Positions 40,748-50,103 of a DNA stretch of 64,000 bases are shown in pieces (the first letter of the stretch is position 1; every line of letters begins with the position of its first letter). The position numbers were made by a program, and so were the translations under genes. The notes under the pieces are model-generated. The model was not told where the DNA came from and did no database searches. It worked only from the letters and a program-made list of their open reading frames with translations. The stretch comes from Zoogloea sp. LCSB751 (lineage in GTDB: Bacteria > Pseudomonadota > Gammaproteobacteria > Burkholderiales > Rhodocyclaceae), in contig NZ_MWUM01000007.1 in the NCBI RefSeq assembly GCF_002028455.1, positions 124,001 through 188,000 on the forward strand. The letters run 5' to 3'.

Positions 40748-40839
40748 GCCTACCCCCTAAAAAAGCAACTATTTGCTTTTTAGCCTTGCATAGCAACAGT
40801 TTATAACAAGTTATGCAACTACTCAACAAAGGCAGGGTT

Positions 40840-41532
40840 TCAGAGGGCATTGTTTTCGTGCCCCGGGGCCGGCAGTGCTGCCGCTCCGAGAGGGCTCTTG
40901 GGCGCCTGAATAAGCGCAAGCAGTGCCTCAACGTCAGGTTTCTCAAGCAGCACCTTTTTCGTGGTGGTGTGCCGAAGTCTTTCTCGATAGAGCTCCAGAC
41001 CAACCGAAGCCAGGTTGCTTTCAGCGAACAACCGTGACAGCGCTTCACGCACCTCGTTGCTTACGGCTGCCTCGTCCTTCTTGCTGGTGGAAACCTGCTT
41101 GAAACCCGAAGCAATCAGGTCATCAATCGGAATTCCAGGCAGACTCCGAAGGCCAGCAATGACGCGATTCTTAAGCCCTATCGCTTCGTCACGCTCAGTC
41201 TTAAGCAGCGTCACATAAGCCCGCACTGTCTCGTCGTGTATGACTGGCTCGAACGACTGCTTTTTTGCCGCGACGGGCAGGATTTGCTTAGCCATCCTTG
41301 TTTGAAGGTAGCGGAACAGAATGTCCTGAGAATTCCGAATAGACTGTGTCTTAGGTCCCTTCCAGCGGTCTGTACAGTAGCTTCCAACCGCGGTTGGTGA
41401 GATAGCCACCTGGGACCTCTCAAGGAAGTCACAAGCATCCTTAACGCGCTCCAGGGACTGTTTAAGGCGCGGGTTGTTGATTGAAGCCGCCATGGCATCA
41501 AAGATGTCATCGGTGATTTGAGGTTTCGTCAT
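40840..41532 (-). CDS. gmtX: Third protein of the recombinase trio (GmtX-like)
   Basis: A 230-residue protein, mostly helical and charged, with no catalytic motif visible. It starts one base after the stop of the large integrase-like gene, so the trio is translated together. Size and position match GmtX of gamma-mobile-trio elements, and also resemble TnpC of Tn554-type transposons, which assists recombination; I assign it by context. Confidence 0.6.
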   Translation of the reverse strand: MTKPQITDDIFDAMAASINNPRLKQSLERVKDACDFLERSQVAISPTAVGSYCTDRWKGPKTQSIRNSQDILFRYLQTRMAKQILPVAAKKQSFEPVIHDETVRAYVTLLKTERDEAIGLKNRVIAGLRSLPGIPIDDLIASGFKQVSTSKKDEAAVSNEVREALSRLFAESNLASVGLELYRERLRHTTTKKVLLEKPDVEALLALIQAPKSPLGAAALPAPGHENNAL

Positions 41533-41533
41533 A

Positions 41534-44500
41534 TTAAGCCTCGGTGAGGGGAACCATCTGCCGCGTATGTAACTGGCGAATGGAGTTTGTGGTTAATGCT
41601 GCCAACCCTTTGATGCCGTCATCAAGAGGTGGAATGCTTTCAAGCTTGATGTCCCCAGCCAACACCCTTGATAGGTCTTGTGCCTTGACGTACTGGAGAA
41701 TCATTGAGGACAGCAGGTTTGCGGCTTCATCAGCCATGTCAGCATCTAGTTGCAACATAAATTGAGGTAAGTCGTTTGCCTCCAGTAGGCGCGCCAGAAT
41801 GAGATGCTTCTCCTGCATAGCCTCCCGGTTCTTGAATCCAGGCTGGAAGTCCACCATCTGGGTAACGTGGTCAATCAGGACGAACTCGTTCGTCTCCTGC
41901 AATGTAACTTTCAACTCTTCGGCGGAACTGACAGTGAGTAACGGGGCTGGCAAGTTACGGTCGGCCGCCAATTGCTGACGCGCCTTCGCATACTCATCAA
42001 GGAGGTTTGACGACGCTGTGGCGAAGGCATATCTGGCCTGCCACTCTGTAATGTCCAGGGTGATTTCCCGCTCAAGCGCCTCGATGCGGTTTCGGGTATG
42101 TGCTGCCCTCGACTTCAATCCGGCATCGGTCTGGTCAATCAATTGGTCGCGTGCGTCACCAAGCTCTTGTCCTTTTCGGCGAACCTGGTAAATCAGGTTG
42201 TTTGCCTCCGCAACCTGCCCAAGAATGAACGCTGGCCCGGTTAGCCAGAACCGGCACAAGCCGCAACGACGGCCACCGGGCACTGCGCCATACCGCTCCC
42301 CGGTTACATCCAGCTGCCCACCCTCCGAACATGCAGTGCCAGGGCAGATGCCATCACTGGAGATGGTCCACAAGCCAGAGTGCTCTTTCATCGCTGCAAA
42401 GGCAGCATCGCCATTCGCCGAGCGTCGGTCGCCATCCTTCGACAGCAAGAACGAGGAGAACTGCTCAACATTTGCCAAGAAGTCACTGCTGCCGACGAAG
42501 TCCTCCTCCGCTGCGGCCTTGTCATGTGCCTTGGCAATGAACTCCCGCATTTTTCCGGGCGAGCTCTTGAGGTACCACAATGTCATCAACAGCGATGCAT
42601 GCCCCGCGACGAACTGGGAAACCACCTCGAGTGGGACACCATTCTCAATCATGGCGCTGATGCCACTAATCCGCAGGGTATGCAGGTCGTACTTCCACGC
42701 CAAGCCCTTCCCGTTTGCTTTCGGCTCAGTCAGCTGGATGCCCACCCCATACTTGTTTTTGACCTTCTTCTCCGTTTCGGCCAAGACGCGAACATAGGCG
42801 CGCGCAAGCCGACTGTAGGCCACGGGGTTCATTTTCTCGATAGTGGTGGGGTCCCGGAACAGGGGTGCCACCAAGGGAACGTGCTGAATGTTCGCCGCAG
42901 AATAGTCATGGCGGCCAAGAGCTGTCTCCGCGTACAGAACCGGCTTGGCAAGCGGAGGGAGGTAGCGGAGGCTCCACTCCCGTACTCGCACAAGATGGTC
43001 GGCCAACTCCGGTGGCAAGTATGGGACCTCATAGCCCGGTTTGTCTGATTGATAGATGGCAGTCTTGTTGGTGTTCACGAACAAGCCACACCAAGTTTCC
43101 TGGCGCAATGTATCGTGCAACTGACGAAGACACCCTTCTCGGCGCCCAACGATGGCCCCGATATGGTCGTTTTTGACTAACTTTCCGGTTTTGGGGTCCA
43201 GCGTAAATTCATCGAGAAGGCCCGAATCCAACCATCGAGCTTGATGACTACGCAAAGGCAATTCAAGCATCACCAGGAGGCAGACTGCACTGCCAGGCCA
43301 CCACTGTCGTACAGTTTTGCCCTGCTCGCGGTCGAAGACCGTTACCCAATCACGGGTCTGGTCCAAGCGGAAGAAAGCAAAATCGTCATCGGTGATTGTC
43401 TCGCGCAGCTCCTTCAGCAACCACGAAGGCAATGCAGTTCGAAAGCTTTGGGCACTACGCTCCCCGGTATCGAAGTAGTCTTGGCTGGTCACGGGGTTCA
43501 CATACGCATTAGCTTCGGTCGCCCGCCCTTCGGCCTGCAACCAATCTCGCACCCAGTCGAAGAATTCCTTCAGATAGCCCAGATAGAGGTTCTTTCGCCG
43601 GGCATCTCTATCCCACGCGGCCAAGGCCTGCATAAGCGTGGCTTTATTGCGCAAGGTTACGTCATGAATATGCAGCCGACGCTCTACAAGCTCTGGCGAC
43701 AAAGGTGGGTTTGGCAGCGTGGTTAGGAAATCACAGAAGAAATTCAATCCAGCGATGAGGCCGGCCTTAGAGGCAGATGCGGTTCGCTGGCGCACAAAGC
43801 TTGCTAGGATGGCTGTCCAAATATGAAACTCTGGTCTGGCAACAGCCAACCATTCGAAAGAACCATCCGTCTTCAGAATCTCTTTCCGGTTATGGTGTGG
43901 TTTCTGGGCTATAGGCTGGGTAGGGTGCGCATGGTTCCAGATATTACGCAGTGCACGCCCTAGCTTTAACTCCCAGCGAGAATCACCAGCCAACTGACCG
44001 CCATCACGGCCGGCAGTTTCAGCCCAGGTGGCGCACATGGCCTCGAGCTCCTCAATGAACGGTGCCGACATGTCGCTTAGTTCAGTCATCGAACTGACCA
44101 AGATGGCCCCACAGCCAAATCTCTCAACCGGGCTCATGTGGTCCAGCCGCTCATCATCAAGATGCCCCCTAAACTCACTCAAGAGGCCCGCCAGCTCGCA
44201 GGTGTAAGCTGGATTTAGCGCTGCGCTCCACTTGGTTTGATTAGACCAATTTACAAAGGTGGTGGCGAACAGCAGCCAACCTTTTGCTCGAAGCATAAGA
44301 AGCAACTCTGCATACCGGGAAACCACGCGCCGCTGGTCCTCGGTTTTGGCAGCTATCGGGTAGCTTGAGATGTGTCGAACAAAAGCTCGAACATCCCCTG
44401 TCCTCAGGAACTCCTGCCGTATGTTTTGGCTATAGGTGTGAATTAACCCAGGTGCGCTAGCTATCTCAACCAGCTCTTCATAGTTACTTGGCATGCACTG

Positions 44501-44857
44501 CCGAAGCCGCGCTCGCTGCTCATCAACAGGCAGCTTGCGCAACTCTTCGCCAATGCCTCGAACTCTCGAGTACCCAAGGCGACGAGCGACAGCTGATGTT
44601 GCCAGGTTCCGAAGGGAGGAATTAAGCGCAGGCCGGAATCCTTTTATCGAGCTTTCATCCATAGGCGCGGACCACTCCTCCCAGACCTCCTGGATACGAA
44701 TGCGCTCATGCTCACGTAGTAGAGCCTCAAACTCCGCCGGCGAGGGAACATGCAGCCAGACGAACTCCGTAGGATGGGTGTTGAGGGAAATCTGACGCTT
44801 CGTCACAGGGGATTCGAAGACCTTCAGGCCAAACTCACTCATACTCGCCACCTTCAT
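41534..44857 (-). CDS. gmtZ: Large tyrosine-recombinase-like protein of the trio (GmtZ-like)
   Basis: A 1,107-residue protein. The middle part holds tyrosine-recombinase features: LPLRSHQARWLDSG (first Arg), KYDLHTLRISGIS (HxxR) and GHASLLMTLWYL (His and candidate Tyr). The last third carries a cysteine motif CGLCRFW and a long coiled-coil. The start may be MKVASMS at 44857 or MSEFGL at 44842, both overlapping the GmtY-like gene. Tn554 TnpB is shorter (about 630 residues), so the gamma-mobile-trio type fits better. Confidence 0.65.
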   Translation of the reverse strand: MKVASMSEFGLKVFESPVTKRQISLNTHPTEFVWLHVPSPAEFEALLREHERIRIQEVWEEWSAPMDESSIKGFRPALNSSLRNLATSAVARRLGYSRVRGIGEELRKLPVDEQRARLRQCMPSNYEELVEIASAPGLIHTYSQNIRQEFLRTGDVRAFVRHISSYPIAAKTEDQRRVVSRYAELLLMLRAKGWLLFATTFVNWSNQTKWSAALNPAYTCELAGLLSEFRGHLDDERLDHMSPVERFGCGAILVSSMTELSDMSAPFIEELEAMCATWAETAGRDGGQLAGDSRWELKLGRALRNIWNHAHPTQPIAQKPHHNRKEILKTDGSFEWLAVARPEFHIWTAILASFVRQRTASASKAGLIAGLNFFCDFLTTLPNPPLSPELVERRLHIHDVTLRNKATLMQALAAWDRDARRKNLYLGYLKEFFDWVRDWLQAEGRATEANAYVNPVTSQDYFDTGERSAQSFRTALPSWLLKELRETITDDDFAFFRLDQTRDWVTVFDREQGKTVRQWWPGSAVCLLVMLELPLRSHQARWLDSGLLDEFTLDPKTGKLVKNDHIGAIVGRREGCLRQLHDTLRQETWCGLFVNTNKTAIYQSDKPGYEVPYLPPELADHLVRVREWSLRYLPPLAKPVLYAETALGRHDYSAANIQHVPLVAPLFRDPTTIEKMNPVAYSRLARAYVRVLAETEKKVKNKYGVGIQLTEPKANGKGLAWKYDLHTLRISGISAMIENGVPLEVVSQFVAGHASLLMTLWYLKSSPGKMREFIAKAHDKAAAEEDFVGSSDFLANVEQFSSFLLSKDGDRRSANGDAAFAAMKEHSGLWTISSDGICPGTACSEGGQLDVTGERYGAVPGGRRCGLCRFWLTGPAFILGQVAEANNLIYQVRRKGQELGDARDQLIDQTDAGLKSRAAHTRNRIEALEREITLDITEWQARYAFATASSNLLDEYAKARQQLAADRNLPAPLLTVSSAEELKVTLQETNEFVLIDHVTQMVDFQPGFKNREAMQEKHLILARLLEANDLPQFMLQLDADMADEAANLLSSMILQYVKAQDLSRVLAGDIKLESIPPLDDGIKGLAALTTNSIRQLHTRQMVPLTEA

Positions 44858-46259
44858 CTGACAGTAAATGCTGTTTGTTCTGTAAAAACGCTGGCATGCT
44901 CTCAGTCATTCGCTGATGGGCTTGAGCCAATTCCGTGCGCAGGACGGCGCTATCTATGGTGTAGTAGACCTCGGTCGAGGACAGTTGGGCGTGGTGCATC
45001 ATTTTCTGCACGCGTTCCTTTGAGAGCCTCAGCCAGGTTGCAGTGTAGTAGCCGTAGAAATGCCGACCTCCATGCGGATTAACGCCATCGGATGGAGTTG
45101 GCAGGCCTGCACGGTCGGCACAGCGGTAAAACTGCTTTGTGAGGCCAGAGAGCTTCAGCGGCTCACCAAAGGCATCACCTCGCTGCGCCACGAAGTAATA
45201 GGGATGGTCATCTGCCACTCCGAGCCGAACTGTGCGCATGTACTCTTTGTGCAGCTCCAAGAAGAGCCTTCCCATGCTGGGGTCACTCCAGTACACGACA
45301 CTTTCTGCCCGGCGCGCATCATCCATCAGCATGCCTTTCCATCCGGCGTGGAGCGGATACCGGTGAGGCAACTGGGTGCGGGGAATGGTGTTGTACTTGT
45401 CGAGCAGAAAGGCAGCGCGATTGCCGTTGCGACGCTTCCCAGAGGCATCCACCCAATCAATCCGCCCGTCTTCCGGATGAGCAATAACTACGCGAGCTGT
45501 GCCATCGTCGGTATTTACCGTGATGTCCCGCGTGAAGATATGCATTAGTTCGGAGATGCGTAGCCCACCAAAAAACAGCAGAAGCCAACACAACCGGTCG
45601 CGCACGGAGCGAGCATGGGCAATGAAGTTAAGGACGTGCTCAGGGGGGAAATACTTAACTGACCTAGTCCGCTGAGCCTTACCCCGCTCCGGCCGGAAGG
45701 AAGGTTTCCGCATTTTCCCGCGGCCTTCCTCGGTCGCACCATACGCGTGGAATAGCAGGTCCCACTTCTTTCGGGCCGAAGCCCGAGCCAGCCATAGGTT
45801 GAACTCTTTCCCTGATAGCTGACTCAGCAAAATTTCTTCTGCTGGATTGGCTTCGACGTGCCCAAAATTAGTGGCACAGAACGAGGAGAAATCGGTAACG
45901 TGCCTTAAATCATTATGAGCCGTGGTCACCTTGACAGGAGACCACCCAAGGCTCAAACAGCCATTGCGGCGCGCTTCATAGAACTGCTTAACCAAGAGCG
46001 CCATTCCCCGCTCATCAAGCGTTGGGGCTCCCTTCTCCAGCAGATAATAGTCGTAGAACAGCCCGATAGATTTCGCATGCTTTATTAGCGTAGCCGGCTC
46101 AGTTCCGACAAACAGTAGATTGCGAAGGAATGATGCCGCAAAGACAGACACCTCCCCATCTGCAAGGAATAGCAATGGAAGCGCAACCCCAAGCCGCCCC
46201 TCAATCGGGACATCAACAATCGCATGAGCAGTACGATGGGGAGAAGGCAATTTAGGCAC
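44835..46259 (-). CDS. gmtY: Tyrosine recombinase of the trio (GmtY-like)
   Basis: A 474-residue site-specific recombinase. Catalytic residues lie in LFFGGLRISELM (Arg I), NPHGGRHFYGYY (HxxR), and HHAQLSSTEVYYTI (His and the tyrosine nucleophile). A SAM-like N-terminal DNA-binding region precedes (KSIGLFYDYYLLEKG). It is the first gene of the trio and has an unusual inverted repeat just upstream. Confidence 0.75.
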   Translation of the reverse strand: MPKLPSPHRTAHAIVDVPIEGRLGVALPLLFLADGEVSVFAASFLRNLLFVGTEPATLIKHAKSIGLFYDYYLLEKGAPTLDERGMALLVKQFYEARRNGCLSLGWSPVKVTTAHNDLRHVTDFSSFCATNFGHVEANPAEEILLSQLSGKEFNLWLARASARKKWDLLFHAYGATEEGRGKMRKPSFRPERGKAQRTRSVKYFPPEHVLNFIAHARSVRDRLCWLLLFFGGLRISELMHIFTRDITVNTDDGTARVVIAHPEDGRIDWVDASGKRRNGNRAAFLLDKYNTIPRTQLPHRYPLHAGWKGMLMDDARRAESVVYWSDPSMGRLFLELHKEYMRTVRLGVADDHPYYFVAQRGDAFGEPLKLSGLTKQFYRCADRAGLPTPSDGVNPHGGRHFYGYYTATWLRLSKERVQKMMHHAQLSSTEVYYTIDSAVLRTELAQAHQRMTESMPAFLQNKQHLLSDEGGEYE

Positions 46260-46276
46260 GACTTGGGAAACGGGCT

Positions 46277-46322
46277 ACTTTTAATAGTTACAAGTATAGG
46301 GTAATACTCAAATATTAAAAGT
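46277..46322. promoter_or_regulatory. Nested inverted repeat upstream of the GmtY-like gene
   Basis: ACTTTTAATA (46277-46286) and TATTAAAAGT (46313-46322) are exact inverses, with AGTAT/ATACT nested inside. AT-rich and within 65 bases of the recombinase start codon, it may be an operator or a promoter/attachment site of the trio. Confidence 0.55.
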
Positions 46323-46491
46323 AAAAATGAGTCTCCTCTCGCCATTGAAGCCCGAGGGGTTCGCGCTTGGTTCATTAACATGAACTCTCGCTAGCCTGAC
46401 CAGTCAATCGCATTGTTACTCGGCCAAGCGCCAAGAGACGACCCGTTGCTGTCATTCGCCATTCTTGAGCGCCAATGGCAGCAAACAGAAG

Positions 46492-46980
46492 TTAATCAGT
46501 CAGGAAACGGTGCATCACGTAGGCATCCACGTAGCCCAATTTTTGGTGGCGAAATACCTTGGGCAGTGTTCCCACAATCGTAAAGCCCAGTTTCTGCCAT
46601 AAAGCGACCGCGGCCTCATTGGTGCTGATGACAAAGTTGAATTGCATCGCCTCATAGCCGGCTTTCCTGGCCTCCTGCAAACAGTGAAGTCCCATTGTCT
46701 GGCCAATACCTTTGCCGCTGTGTCCTGGAGAGACCATGAACGAGGCGTTGGCGACATGGTTACCCAAGTTTCGCTGGTTGGGAATCAGTTTATACATGCC
46801 AACGATTTGCCCATCATCTACCGCAACATACGAGCTAACGCCGGGGCCGAACCAGTAGGCGAAAGCGTCCTCGTAGCTGGTATCCGAGGCAAACACGTAA
46901 GTGGCCTCGTCACTGACAACTTTCTGAAAGATGGGCCACATGGCTCCAAAATCAGATTCAACGGCACGGCGAATATTCAT
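46492..46980 (-). CDS. GNAT family N-acetyltransferase (element cargo)
   Basis: A 162-residue acetyltransferase: MNIRRAVESDFGAMWPIF at the N-terminus, acetyl-CoA pocket NASFMVSPGHSGKGIGQTMGLHCL, then FVISTNEAAVALWQKLGFTIVGTLP. The start at MNIRRAV has AGGA eight bases upstream. It lies inside the element and reads toward the trio; the acceptor substrate cannot be inferred. A toxin, antitoxin or small-molecule resistance role is possible. Confidence 0.82.
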   Translation of the reverse strand: MNIRRAVESDFGAMWPIFQKVVSDEATYVFASDTSYEDAFAYWFGPGVSSYVAVDDGQIVGMYKLIPNQRNLGNHVANASFMVSPGHSGKGIGQTMGLHCLQEARKAGYEAMQFNFVISTNEAAVALWQKLGFTIVGTLPKVFRHQKLGYVDAYVMHRFLTD

Positions 46981-47081
46981 ACTGGGCATCCTGGACATCA
47001 AACACTGCTGGTTTCAAGAGTGTTGCCAGCTTAGTCGAGTCGTCAGCACCATATCGCCGGTTTATCGTCGCGTTCCGCTGG

Positions 47082-47768
47082 TCAGGATTTCAAGCGTCGC
47101 AGTGCAGCAGTCAGTGCGGAAGGTGAGTCGTAGCCGGTTTGGTTTGCAACCTCGGCCACGCTCATTCCTTGAAGCCGCAAGCGCTGGGCCTGCTCAAGGC
47201 GCAGGCGTCGAATCCACTGCATTGGACTACACCCAAGGGCTTCAACGCATCTGGCCCGGAATTGACTTTCGCTCAGGCAAGCTTTTGCAGCGAGGTCGCC
47301 GACGCTCAAAGGGCGTGAGAGATGTTCTCTGACCCAGAGCGATAAGCCTTGCCAATCGACGTCCCGTCGGGCTCGCGTAATTTGGGTCGTTGGCCCCCAG
47401 GATTGGGCAAGCAGAAACGCGGCCTGTCCGGCATCGAAAGGTATCTTCTGTTCGATTGCCTCCGCAATGTATTGAGCCAGCAGGTTTGATGCCTTGGCGA
47501 ACTGAGGCAGGCATTCACGCGACGACCAACCAAGGTCTGGGGAGTCGAGTATCAAGCAGCGGCTACCACGCAATGACTCAAATTCGTGTTTGTCACTGGG
47601 TGCGATAACGAGCCCATGCCCAGCGTTAACTATTGCACCTTTGCCCTCAACTTCGAGCTCCAGGCTTCCTTCCAGTCCCCAGAGAACCTGAAAATGGTCG
47701 TGTGCATGGCTCCCTGGCGAAGGGCCATAGGTTCTAATCGACCAATTGGTTGCGTCACGTTTGGGCAT
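47082..47768 (-). CDS. AraC family transcriptional regulator (element cargo)
   Basis: A 228-residue regulator with an N-terminal cupin (HDHFQVLWGLEGSLELEVEGK; AGHGLVIAPSDKHEF) and a C-terminal AraC helix-turn-helix pair (SVGDLAAKACLSESQFRARC; SVAEVANQTGYDSPSALTAALRR). It probably controls the acetyltransferase gene beside it. Confidence 0.88.
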   Translation of the reverse strand: MPKRDATNWSIRTYGPSPGSHAHDHFQVLWGLEGSLELEVEGKGAIVNAGHGLVIAPSDKHEFESLRGSRCLILDSPDLGWSSRECLPQFAKASNLLAQYIAEAIEQKIPFDAGQAAFLLAQSWGPTTQITRARRDVDWQGLSLWVREHLSRPLSVGDLAAKACLSESQFRARCVEALGCSPMQWIRRLRLEQAQRLRLQGMSVAEVANQTGYDSPSALTAALRRLKS

Positions 47769-48131
47769 GTCGAGTTTATAACTCGAAAAGTTACTGACGG
47801 GCTGCTTCCAAAACTACAACAGCCATTGCCGATGACTGTTTTGGAGAAGGGCAAATTTCCGCTTCTGGCCGGTTGCCGTCTGATGACTTAGTGGTATTCA
47901 GGCAGAGTCCTCCTTCTGGACCGGAGTGAATCCAGGCACTCGACTAACCCCGCCGGACGCAACGTCGGTGACTGAAGCGACATCACTTTGTACCTGCCGC
48001 GCTCCGCTACGCTCGCTTGCCTCCTGGCTCGTTCGGCTTCGCCGGCCCGAGCCCAGGTCAAGTTCATTTTGAAAACCGGTTGAGATGCTAAGTGAAAAAG
48101 CACCTCACCCACAAACTTACCAATCCATCCC
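47769..48131. other. Right arm of the element, no convincing gene
   Basis: About 360 bases with only a weak 85-residue minus-strand frame (47888-48145) lacking family resemblance. It contains GCGCTCCGCTACGCTCGC, a common GC repeat, and then the end of the aas reading frame that runs through the element. Confidence 0.45.
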
Positions 48132-48232
48132 TCAAGATACCTCAATGGACAGCTGGCTAGGAGTGATACGACTGAAGGGGTTTACACCTCTCCATTCAAT
48201 CTTTAATAGTTCAAATAGTTTAGGGGTAAGAA

Positions 48233-48238
48233 CCGGAA
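48233..48238. repeat. 6-bp direct repeat at the right edge of the element
   Basis: CCGGAA, second copy; see 40742-40747. Confidence 0.85.
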
Positions 48239-49586
48239 TCACCCGGTAGTGCAGCGGCGACGGGTAGAGGAAGGCTTTGGCGCCGCTCAGTACAGGAAGA
48301 AGGGCGCCGGCAGTGAGGCCAAAGGAATGGAACAGGGGCAGCGCATTGAGGATCTTGTCATCGATCGACAGATCGACGACAGCGCGGATTTGCGCGACGT
48401 TGGCCAGCAGGGCCCGGTGGGACAGCACGACCCCTTTCGGCTTGCCTTCCGAGCCGGATGTGAACAGCACTACTGCCGGGTCTTCCGGCGATCCGGCCGG
48501 CAGCGCTGTGCGGGGGAAACGCAGCGCCCACAGCACCAGCCACAGTTTGTCGCCGAGGCTGATCTTCTCGCGCAGGTCTTCGAGGTAGATCACCCGTACA
48601 TCGCGCAGTGCCGCCACCTTGTCGTCCAGCTTGGCTTGCTCGATGAAGGCACGTGAGCTCACGATGGTGCGGATCTGTGCTGCCGTGCAGGCGGTCTGCA
48701 TGCCTTCTGTCCCGGCCGTGTAGTTCAGCATCGCGGCGACCCGGCGGTGGGCCGTCAGACCGAAGATCAGGCCGAGGGTGGCGGTCAGATTGGGTAGCAG
48801 CAGGCCGACCGCTTCACCGTGCCGGCTCTCCCGTGCCACCAGACGGCCGAGGGCAAGGGCCATCTTGATCAGGTCGCCGTAGCTGTACTCGATCTGCTTC
48901 AGATCTTCGAGCAAGCGGTGTTTGAGTCCCTGGATGTCTGCTGCGTCGAGCAGGGTTTCGAACAGGGTCTGGTTGGGGCGGGTGGCGAAGATCAGTTCCT
49001 GCATCAGCTGTCGCATCGCCTCGCCGGCCTTGCGTCGTCTGACCCGCGCAGTTGCGCCCTGGGGCATCGGGAGCAGGGTTGTCGGCTGGATGCTCAAGGT
49101 GATACGTGGAAACAGCCGGCGCGGGACATGAGATGCCAGACGCGAGAAGTACGTCCGGGCTGCACCGTCGATGCGTACCGGCAGAATTGTCGCCCCGGTC
49201 TTGGCCGCGACGAAGGCCGGACCGTCATAGGTCTTCATCAGGCTGCCGGTGGTCGTGATGCGACCCTCCGGGAAAATGACCACCGGGCGCCCGCTCTCGA
49301 TCAGACGGATGACCTTCTTCATCGCCATAGGGCTGGTCGGATCGACCGCGAGGTAGTCCACCAGCAATAGCACGAAACGGAAGAACGGGTTCTGGACGAC
49401 GCCGGTATGCACGACGAAGACAGGATCGAACGGCAGGAACAGGCCCAGCAGCAGGCCGTCGAGAAAGGACTCGTGGTTGGCGACGATCAGCAGGCGTTCA
49501 TGTCGCTCTGCCGGAGTGCCAATGCTGCGGACGCGGAACAGGAATGCCGCGAGACTGCGAAGGATGGCCTTGATGAACGATCGCAT
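48233..49586 (-). pseudogene. aas: aas, N-terminal fragment (acyltransferase and start of ligase)
   Basis: About 450 codons of 2-acylglycerophosphoethanolamine acyltransferase / acyl-ACP synthetase: PlsC domain (NHESFLDGLLLG; FPEGRITTTG), then the ANL motif LFTSGSEGKPKGVVLSHRALLANV up to PSPLHYRVIP, where the element begins. A frame of about 33 foreign codons then leads to a stop at 48132. Fragment lengths of 449 and 263 codons sum to 712, near the 719 of E. coli Aas, so nothing host-derived seems lost. Confidence 0.9.
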
Positions 49587-49604
49587 GATGGCGGATGAGA
49601 TGGT

Positions 49605-49916
49605 TTAAAGGTTGGAAGAGAGGTAATTCAGCACCGTGCCGAGGGTGTCCTGCAGGAAGCCCTTGTTCACATGGAAATAGATTTCCTTGCCCTCGCGCTC
49701 GGCGGTCAGTACGCCGGCCTCCCGCAGGACCTTCAGGTGGTGAGATACCGTCGAGCGCGCCAGCGTGGATACTTCGGCGATCTGTCCAACGTTGAGGCGC
49801 TCGCCGGGTTCGAAGGTCAGCAAGATGCGCTGGCGGTGTTCGTCGCCCAGCGCGGTGAATACCGCGGAAATTTCCTGCCATGCTTCAGGAATGGCTCGGG
49901 AGTAATCATTTTTCAT
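49605..49916 (-). CDS. ArsR-family winged-helix regulator
   Basis: A 103-residue ArsR/SmtB-type repressor with the winged helix STLARSTVSHHLKVLREAGVLTAEREGKEIYFHVN. No cysteine metal site is evident, so it may sense lipids or redox rather than metal. The aas fragment starts 18 bases after its stop. The start codon lies in an inverted repeat (49914-49935), pointing to autoregulation. It is the first gene of the presumed lipid operon. Confidence 0.85.
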   Translation of the reverse strand: MKNDYSRAIPEAWQEISAVFTALGDEHRQRILLTFEPGERLNVGQIAEVSTLARSTVSHHLKVLREAGVLTAEREGKEIYFHVNKGFLQDTLGTVLNYLSSNL

Positions 49917-49935
49917 ATCGACAATAATCGATATG
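49914..49935. promoter_or_regulatory. Candidate ArsR operator over its own start codon
   Basis: CATATCG, eight bases, CGATATG: a perfect seven-base inverted repeat overlapping the ATG of the regulator, fitting a self-repressing site. Confidence 0.6.
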
Positions 49936-50018
49936 TTTTTGGAATCTGTCAATGGGTCTGTCGGCAAAAATTGATAACTCCGCTGTCAGACCGCGTGCAT
50001 GCTGCGCCGCCGCGATGA

Positions 50019-50047
50019 TTGACTTGGCTGCGGTTAACCCCTATCAT
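50019..50047 (+). promoter_or_regulatory. Sigma-70 promoter of the atp operon
   Basis: TTGACT (50019-50024), 17 bases, TATCAT (50042-50047). Good match to -35 and -10, about 55 bases upstream of atpI. Confidence 0.7.
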
Positions 50048-50103
50048 CCACATGTTTTTCGTACGGCGGACGGCGCAACACCCGACGTGCCACGCAGAGA
50101 GCC

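Larger units (their letters stand above)
40748..48232. mobile_element. Trio-recombinase (gamma-mobile-trio-like) element inserted in aas
   Basis: A 7,485-bp insertion, lower in GC than its host, that splits aas at codon VIP/EL. It is flanked by direct repeats CCGGAA. Its ends share CTTACCCC-TAAA and CTATTTG in inverted orientation: the left begins GCCTACCCCCTAAAAAAG, the right (reversed) TTCTTACCCCTAAACTATTTG. The left end also has the stem AAAAAGCAA/TTGCTTTTT. It carries a tyrosine recombinase, a large integrase-like protein and a short third protein at one end, plus a GNAT acetyltransferase and an AraC regulator. Resemblance to gamma-mobile-trio elements is by size, order and product type. 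Confidence 0.85.

Noticed and set aside
47940..48010. Possible integron attC-like site near TAACCCCGCC
   Set aside because: No matching inverse core site and no integron integrase.
47888..48145. 85-residue minus-strand frame in the right arm of the element
   Set aside because: No ribosome site, no recognised motif, low coding character.
40748..48232. Element as a RIT (recombinases-in-trio) or Tn554 copy
   Set aside because: RIT elements have three similar-sized tyrosine recombinases of about 300-400 residues, and Tn554 TnpB is shorter; sizes 474/1,107/230 fit neither.
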